A stretch of 11,887 bases of DNA, from contig JBGPKK010000144.1 in assembly GCA_041485905.1 (NCBI GenBank), positions 1 through 11,887 on the forward strand, in the 5' to 3' direction. A model generated the notes under the pieces. It ran no database searches, had not been told where the DNA came from, and was given only the letters and a program-made list of their open reading frames with translations. Source of the DNA: JAHFUI01 sp041485905. Lineage in GTDB: Bacteria > Acidobacteriota > Vicinamibacteria > Vicinamibacterales > CAVVIG01. Made by a program: the position numbers and the translations under genes. Below, piece by piece: positions 8,291 through 11,887 of the stretch (its first letter is position 1; the number at the start of each line of letters is the position of its first letter).

Positions 8291-9461
8291 GGCAAAGGTC
8301 ACGCTCCTCCGCGTCGGCGCCGACACCATTCTGTCCGATATCGATCGCCTCGTTGGTCTGGCGGACGTCTCGGCCGCGCTCGCCGCGGGCAAGACGACGA
8401 TTCTCAAGGACAACATCTCCTGGCACTTTCCGTTCCCGGCCGCGAACACGACGCCGTGGCAGCTCGAAGGCACGATTCAGGCGCTGGCCCGGCGCGGGTT
8501 CACCGACCAGGTCTGTGTGCAGAACAAAACGGTGGTGACCAACGCCTTCAAGGGCGAGGACCTGAACCACTACGTGCCGATCTTCAAGAAGTACGGCGTG
8601 CCCGTCCTGTACAACTTCAAGGACGAGGACATGAAGTGGGTGCCGTACCAGCCGAAAGCGCGGATGCGCGCGCTCGGGCACGTGTTTCCCGAGGGCATTC
8701 AGCTTCCCGAATACTTTTTCGGCAAGAACATCGTCCATTTGCCGACTGTCAAGTGCCACATTTATACAACGACGACCGGCGCGATGAAGAACGCCTTCGG
8801 GGGCCTGCTGACGACGCGGCGGCACTACACGCACTCGTGGATCCACGAGACGCTGGTCGATCTCCTCGCGATTCAGAGGGAAATCCATTCCGGGATCTTC
8901 GCGATCATGGACGGGACGACGGCGGGCAACGGCCCAGGGCCGCGAACGATGTATCCGGTCGTCAAGAACGTGATGCTCGCGTCAGCCGATCAGGTGGCCA
9001 TCGACGCGGTCGCCGCCAAGCTGATGGGATTCGATCCGATGTCGATCCCGTACATCCGTCTCGCCCACGAAGATCGGCTGGGTGTCGGCGATCCGCGGGA
9101 GATTGACATCGTCGGCGACACCGAGGTGGCCAACGAGAACTGGCACTTCCATGTGGGCAAGAACCTGGTGCGGCTGGGCGGCGGTGACCTGATCTGGTTC
9201 GGACCGCTCAAGCGGTTCCAGAAGCTGTTCTTCCACACACCGCTCGTCAACGGGTTCATTCTCGCGAGCGACCTCTACCACGATTTCTACCGGTGGCCCC
9301 TGCTTGATCGCCGCGCGTTTGTGCGGTGGTGCGAGGAAACCCCGTGGGGTGAGCTCTTTCTCCAGTACGCGCAAATGGGGCCCCAGGGAACGACAACGAC
9401 GACAACGCCGACACTCACGCCGTCGACGACGGCCGTCCCGGAGACCACGCGGATCCATTAG
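8280..9461 (+). CDS. DUF362 domain-containing protein
   Basis: A 393-residue protein of the DUF362 family, whose biochemical function is mostly unknown. The best-conserved part is HLPTVKCHIYTTTTGAMKNAFGG (about 153-175), which matches the family's 'NLPKLKTH...TGA.KN..G' core. It is followed by a DGTTAGNGPGP segment (about 211-221) and ASADQVAIDAVAAKLMGFDP (about 234-253). Many DUF362 proteins carry ferredoxin-type CxxC clusters; this one has only scattered cysteines and no 4Fe-4S motif. No signal peptide or membrane helix is seen. The C-terminus is a Thr/Pro-rich tail (about 368-391). I chose GTG at 8280, preceded by AGGTGG, because the conserved sequence begins just after it (KVTLLRVG). An earlier in-frame ATG at 8043 would lie wholly inside the glycosyltransferase and give an Arg/Ser-rich shadow sequence. 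The 11-base overlap implies translational coupling with the glycosyltransferase. Confidence 0.88.
   Translation: MASRAKVTLLRVGADTILSDIDRLVGLADVSAALAAGKTTILKDNISWHFPFPAANTTPWQLEGTIQALARRGFTDQVCVQNKTVVTNAFKGEDLNHYVPIFKKYGVPVLYNFKDEDMKWVPYQPKARMRALGHVFPEGIQLPEYFFGKNIVHLPTVKCHIYTTTTGAMKNAFGGLLTTRRHYTHSWIHETLVDLLAIQREIHSGIFAIMDGTTAGNGPGPRTMYPVVKNVMLASADQVAIDAVAAKLMGFDPMSIPYIRLAHEDRLGVGDPREIDIVGDTEVANENWHFHVGKNLVRLGGGDLIWFGPLKRFQKLFFHTPLVNGFILASDLYHDFYRWPLLDRRAFVRWCEETPWGELFLQYAQMGPQGTTTTTTPTLTPSTTAVPETTRIH
9390..9407 (+). repeat. Perfect 9-base tandem duplication encoding six threonines
   Basis: ACGACAACG occurs twice back to back (9390-9398 and 9399-9407), in frame with the DUF362 gene, where it encodes Thr371-Thr376. 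It is part of a longer ACG/ACA-rich stretch that makes the low-complexity C-terminal tail, probably by replication slippage. Confidence 0.8.
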
Positions 9462-9468
9462 GGGACAC

Positions 9469-9484
9469 CGCGCCGCGAGGCGCG
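9469..9484. other. Perfect GC hairpin with GCGA tetraloop between DUF362 and citrate synthase genes
   Basis: CGCGCC (9469-9474) and GGCGCG (9479-9484) form a perfect 6-bp stem around GCGA, a stable GNRA-type loop. It lies 8 bases after the DUF362 stop and immediately before the predicted -10 of the next gene. No U-tract follows, so it is at most a weak terminator or 3'-end stabiliser. Confidence 0.5.
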
Positions 9485-9485
9485 C

Positions 9486-9494
9486 TGCTATGAT
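9486..9494 (+). promoter_or_regulatory. Predicted extended -10 promoter giving a leaderless citrate synthase mRNA
   Basis: TGCTATGAT reads as an extended -10 (TG, one base, TATGAT; the hexamer matches TATAAT at 5 of 6). The last T of the hexamer is at 9494, so transcription is expected about 7 bases on, at the A of the start codon at 9501. There is no recognisable -35 at the usual distance, which is compatible with an extended -10 promoter. Confidence 0.5.
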
Positions 9495-9500
9495 TACGGC

Positions 9501-10640
9501 ATGACCTCGGCCGCGAAGCCCAAAGGGGGCCTCGAAGATACTGTCGCGACATCGTCGGCCATCTGTTATCTGGACGGCGATCGCGGCGTGCTCGCCTACT
9601 GCGGGTACGATATTCACGACCTCGCCCGACACGCCACCTTCGAAGAAGTCTGTTATCTCCTCTGGCACCGGCGGCTGCCGGCGCGCGCGGAGCTTGGCGA
9701 TCTGCAGGCCCAGCTCGCGGCCGCGCGCACGCTGCCGGAACCGGTGCTGCGGCTCATGCGGACTTTGCCGCCCGGCGACGGGATGGACATGCTCCGCACG
9801 CTCACCTCGGCGCTCGGCCACTACGATCCGGAGGCGGCGGATCACTCACCGCAGGCCAACTACCGCAAAGCGGTGCGTCTGACCGCACAAATCAGCTCGG
9901 TCGTGGCAACGATGGGACGGGTCAACGCGGGTGGCGGCCCGATTCAACCGGACCCCGTGCTGGGACACGCCCCGAACTTCTTGTACATGCTGACAGGGGA
10001 GCGGCCGAGCGGCCTGGCGACGCGCGCCTTCGACGTGGCGCTGGTGCTGCACGCCGATCACGAGCTGAACGCGTCGACGTTCGCCGCGCGCGTGGCGGCG
10101 GCGACGCTCACCGACATCCATTCGGCGATCGTGGCGGCCATCGGCACGCTCAAAGGGCCGCTGCACGGCGGCGCCAACGCCGACGTGATGCGATTGCTGC
10201 TCGAGATTGGCGCAGACGGCCCGGTCGAGAAGGCCGAAGAGGTCGTCCGCGCCAAGCTCGCCCGGAAAGAGAAGATTCCAGGATTCGGACACCGCGTGTA
10301 CCACACCGAGGATCCGCGCGCGACGCACCTGCGCCAGATGTCCCGCGATCTGGGACAGCGCGCCGGCCAGCCCATCTGGTTCGAGATGTCGCAGCGAATC
10401 GAGGCGCTGGTGAAAGCGGAGAAGCAGCTCAACGCCAACGTCGACTTCTACTCGGCAACCACCTACCGCGCGCTCGGGATCGCAATCGATCTGTTCACGC
10501 CGATTTTCGCGGTGAGCCGTATCTCGGGGTGGACGGCGCACGTGCTCGAGCAGTACGCGAACAACCGCCTTATTCGCCCGCGGGCCGAATACATCGGCCC
10601 GGAGTATCCGCAGCGATATCGGCCCCTAGAAGACCGATAA
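9501..10640 (+). CDS. Citrate synthase / 2-methylcitrate synthase, short prokaryotic form
   Basis: Condenses acetyl-CoA with oxaloacetate to make citrate at the entry to the TCA cycle, or propionyl-CoA to make 2-methylcitrate; the two activities are not separable from sequence alone. The 379 residues fit the shorter Gram-positive/archaeal-type enzymes rather than the roughly 430-residue NADH-regulated enterobacterial form, whose N-terminal extra domain is absent. Conserved sites are HADHELNAST (184-193), catalytic H222 in GPLHGGAN, H264 in GFGHRVY and D315 in NVDFYS. R265, R340 and R361 fit the substrate-binding arginines. The ATG at 9501 is the only sensible start: an ATG at 9490 meets TGA after four codons. 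There is no Shine-Dalgarno, in keeping with the predicted leaderless transcript. No propionate (prp) genes are adjacent, which slightly favours citrate synthase. Confidence 0.93.
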   Translation: MTSAAKPKGGLEDTVATSSAICYLDGDRGVLAYCGYDIHDLARHATFEEVCYLLWHRRLPARAELGDLQAQLAAARTLPEPVLRLMRTLPPGDGMDMLRTLTSALGHYDPEAADHSPQANYRKAVRLTAQISSVVATMGRVNAGGGPIQPDPVLGHAPNFLYMLTGERPSGLATRAFDVALVLHADHELNASTFAARVAAATLTDIHSAIVAAIGTLKGPLHGGANADVMRLLLEIGADGPVEKAEEVVRAKLARKEKIPGFGHRVYHTEDPRATHLRQMSRDLGQRAGQPIWFEMSQRIEALVKAEKQLNANVDFYSATTYRALGIAIDLFTPIFAVSRISGWTAHVLEQYANNRLIRPRAEYIGPEYPQRYRPLEDR

Positions 10641-10713
10641 CGATCCGCCGACCTGAGTTCCGTAGCCCCGCCTCAGTCCGTCCGCCTGCCGCCGGGAGTG
10701 GGAAATAGTTGAC

Positions 10714-10745
10714 CGTGTGGGAATCGCCATGTGCTTGCCCACACG
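10714..10745. promoter_or_regulatory. Perfect 8-bp inverted repeat, candidate operator for the toxin-antitoxin operon
   Basis: CGTGTGGG (10714-10721) and its exact reverse complement CCCACACG (10738-10745) flank a 16-base centre. The right arm covers most of the predicted -35 (10735-10740). AbrB-fold antitoxins usually repress their own promoter by binding inverted repeats, so this is the natural candidate operator for the downstream pair. A hairpin in RNA is also possible, but it would lie upstream of the predicted transcription start. Confidence 0.55.
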
Positions 10746-10764
10746 ACCCGGACGATGCTACGCT
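10735..10764 (+). promoter_or_regulatory. Predicted promoter of the toxin-antitoxin operon
   Basis: TTGCCC (10735-10740), an 18-base spacer and TACGCT (10759-10764) form a plausible GC-rich sigma-70 promoter. TG one base before the -10 makes it an extended -10. Transcription would start around 10771-10773, at or next to the ATG at 10773, so the mRNA would be nearly leaderless. Confidence 0.45.
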
Positions 10765-10772
10765 CGCGTGGT

Positions 10773-11165
10773 ATGGCGCGGTACAGAATCAAACCGGAGA
10801 ATCCGAGCCGGGCGAGAGAAGCGGCGGTGGAGTACACACGACCGGTGTCCCAACCGTTCCAGGCCCCCGGGGTGTATCACGTGACCGTGACCGATCGCGG
10901 CCGGTTGGTCCTGCCCGCTGAGGTGCGGGAGCGATTGAAGATCCGCGACGGCGACCGGGTCGCCGTGCGCGTCGAGGACGACGGCACGATCAGCGTCCGG
11001 ACCCGCGACGTGGCCATCAAGCGCCTGAGGGGCATGTTCAAGCGACCGGCCAAACAGGGCCGGTTGCCCAGCGATGAGCTCATCGCCGAGCGTCGGCGCG
11101 AGGCGCGAAAGGACGATCGCGAGTTCCGGGAATGGGACGCGCGCTTGCGGAAGGCCGGGAAATGA
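10773..11165 (+). CDS. AbrB/SpoVT-fold antitoxin of a VapBC-type module
   Basis: Predicted antitoxin that neutralises the following PIN RNase and represses the shared operon. The 130 residues contain a SpoVT-AbrB DNA-binding domain at about 35-80 (YHVTVTDRGRLVLPAEVRERLKIRDGDRVAVRVEDDG). A charged, probably helical tail (about 85-130, SDELIAERRREARKDDREF) would wrap the toxin, as antitoxin C-termini do. Unusually, about 33 residues (MARYRIKPENPSRAREAAVEY...) precede the AbrB domain, which in most relatives begins near residue 1-5. I chose ATG 10773 because the predicted promoter places transcription right there. An in-frame GTG at 10872 would give a compact antitoxin and cannot be ruled out; the in-frame ATG at 10758 would precede the predicted transcription start. 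The gene ends in an ATGA overlap with the toxin. Confidence 0.82.
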   Translation: MARYRIKPENPSRAREAAVEYTRPVSQPFQAPGVYHVTVTDRGRLVLPAEVRERLKIRDGDRVAVRVEDDGTISVRTRDVAIKRLRGMFKRPAKQGRLPSDELIAERRREARKDDREFREWDARLRKAGK

Positions 11166-11578
11166 AGACCCTGGCGGGCCGGGGGTGCGTGCTCGACTCG
11201 TCGGCGCTGCTCGCGCTGGCGTACGACGAGCCTGGCGCCGATCGCGTCGAGCCGGCGCTCCGGCGCGGGGGTCTCATCAGCACAGTGAATTGGGCAGAAA
11301 CACTGTCTCGGATGGCGGAGCGCGGAGAGGCGATCGATATCGCGGAGCCGCGGCTCAGAACAAGAATCGAGCAGCTTGGCACGCTCACGATCGTCCCCTA
11401 CGATGAAATCCACGCGGTCGAAACGGCTCGGCTCCGGGTGCCGACCAAATCGCTGGGGCTGTCGCTGGCCGATCGCGCGTGTCTCGCGCTGGGCCGCTTA
11501 TACCGCCTGCCGGTGTTGACCACCGATCGCGCTTGGCGTTCGCTGCATCTATCGGTCAAGATTGAAATCATCCGGTAG
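11162..11578 (+). CDS. vapC: PIN-domain ribonuclease toxin, VapC family
   Basis: Predicted Mg-dependent endoribonuclease; VapC toxins stop growth by cutting tRNA or rRNA and are held inactive by their antitoxin. The 138 residues are typical of VapC. The four acidic PIN residues are D12 (VLDSSALLAL), E46 (STVNWAETL), D104 (GLSLADRACLALG) and D122 (VLTTDRAW), so the active site looks intact. The start is ATG 11162 in an ATGA overlap with the antitoxin stop, with GGAAGG about ten bases upstream; this small overlap is standard for such pairs. The in-frame ATG at 11132 would lie inside the antitoxin gene and adds non-conserved residues. The stop TAG at 11576-11578 shares its last base with the GTG start of lepA, so toxin and lepA are in one transcription unit unless a promoter lies inside the toxin gene. 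Confidence 0.88.
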   Translation: MKTLAGRGCVLDSSALLALAYDEPGADRVEPALRRGGLISTVNWAETLSRMAERGEAIDIAEPRLRTRIEQLGTLTIVPYDEIHAVETARLRVPTKSLGLSLADRACLALGRLYRLPVLTTDRAWRSLHLSVKIEIIR

Positions 11579-11887
11579 TGGATCCTCAACACATTCGTAA
11601 CTTCTCGGTCATCGCGCACATCGATCACGGCAAATCGACGCTCGCCGATCGTTTTCTGGAGCTGACCGGCGCGCTGCAGGCGCGCGAGATGGAGGCGCAG
11701 GTCCTCGACGCAATGGACCTCGAGCGCGAGCGCGGCATCACCATCAAGGCGCATCCGGTCTGTCTGCACTACACGGCGAACGACGGACAGAAGTACGTGC
11801 TTAATCTCATCGACACGCCGGGACACGTCGACTTCTCGTACGAAGTGTCGCGCTCGCTGACCGCTTGCGAAGGCGCGGTGCTGGTGG
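11578..11887 (+). CDS. lepA: Elongation factor 4 (LepA), N-terminal part only, cut by window edge
   Basis: LepA/EF4 is a ribosome-associated GTPase related to EF-G and linked to initiation, back-translocation or 30S assembly. The 103 visible residues match its N-terminus closely (VDPQHIRNFSVIAHIDHGKST). They contain the P-loop AHIDHGKST (13-21), switch I region MDLERERGITIKA (46-58) and G3 motif DTPGH (79-83), followed by VDFSYEVSRSL. The start is GTG at 11578, overlapping the vapC stop as TAGTG; I see no convincing Shine-Dalgarno, so initiation may depend on ribosomes finishing vapC. The reading frame is open to the window end. Confidence 0.95.
   Translation, partial: MDPQHIRNFSVIAHIDHGKSTLADRFLELTGALQAREMEAQVLDAMDLERERGITIKAHPVCLHYTANDGQKYVLNLIDTPGHVDFSYEVSRSLTACEGAVLV

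Noticed and set aside
10641..10713. Intrinsic terminator after citrate synthase
   Set aside because: Only a 5-bp CTGAG/CTCAG pairing is visible with no T-run; nothing supports a rho-independent terminator.

Overview
This is a GC-rich bacterial window made almost entirely of tightly packed, ordinary-looking genes. Several use non-ATG starts (rpoD TTG; dnaG, the DUF362 gene and lepA GTG), and many junctions overlap. Gene content, GC level and neighbourhood suggest an Acidobacteriota-like soil or environmental bacterium, possibly of the Vicinamibacteria. That assignment is an inference from general character; no marker in the window proves it.

Left part, all on the minus strand (6665 down to 1): larB (nickel-pincer cofactor synthesis), then a 131-base gap holding a long imperfect inverted repeat, then mutS2, dnaG and rpoD. 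mutS2 and dnaG share one base in a TAGTG junction. dnaG is followed 83 bases later by rpoD, which has a strong Shine-Dalgarno and a TTG start and runs off the left edge before sigma region 4. This is a version of the macromolecular-synthesis operon (primase plus primary sigma factor) with mutS2 upstream of dnaG.

Right part, all on the plus strand (6794 to the end): a membrane-embedded family-2 glycosyltransferase of the CslA/cellulose-synthase type overlaps a DUF362 protein by 11 bases, so the two are probably co-translated. Next comes a short-form citrate (or 2-methylcitrate) synthase whose predicted promoter would give a leaderless mRNA. Then comes a VapBC-type toxin-antitoxin pair: an AbrB-fold antitoxin with an N-terminal extension, and a PIN-domain RNase joined by an ATGA overlap. 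The toxin stop codon overlaps the GTG start of lepA (elongation factor 4), which runs off the right edge.

The divergent larB/glycosyltransferase gap (6666-6793) carries a good sigma-70 promoter for the plus strand and an 11-base direct repeat. The gap before the antitoxin (10641-10772) carries a perfect 8-bp inverted repeat overlapping the predicted -35, as expected for an autoregulatory operator.

I found no rRNA, tRNA, CRISPR array, insertion sequence or phage gene, and no stretch longer than about 130 bases without a gene. I do not see a convincing wholly new system. The points most worth following up are the toxin-antitoxin module translationally joined to lepA, the glycosyltransferase-DUF362 pair, the repeat after larB, and the leaderless promoter predictions.
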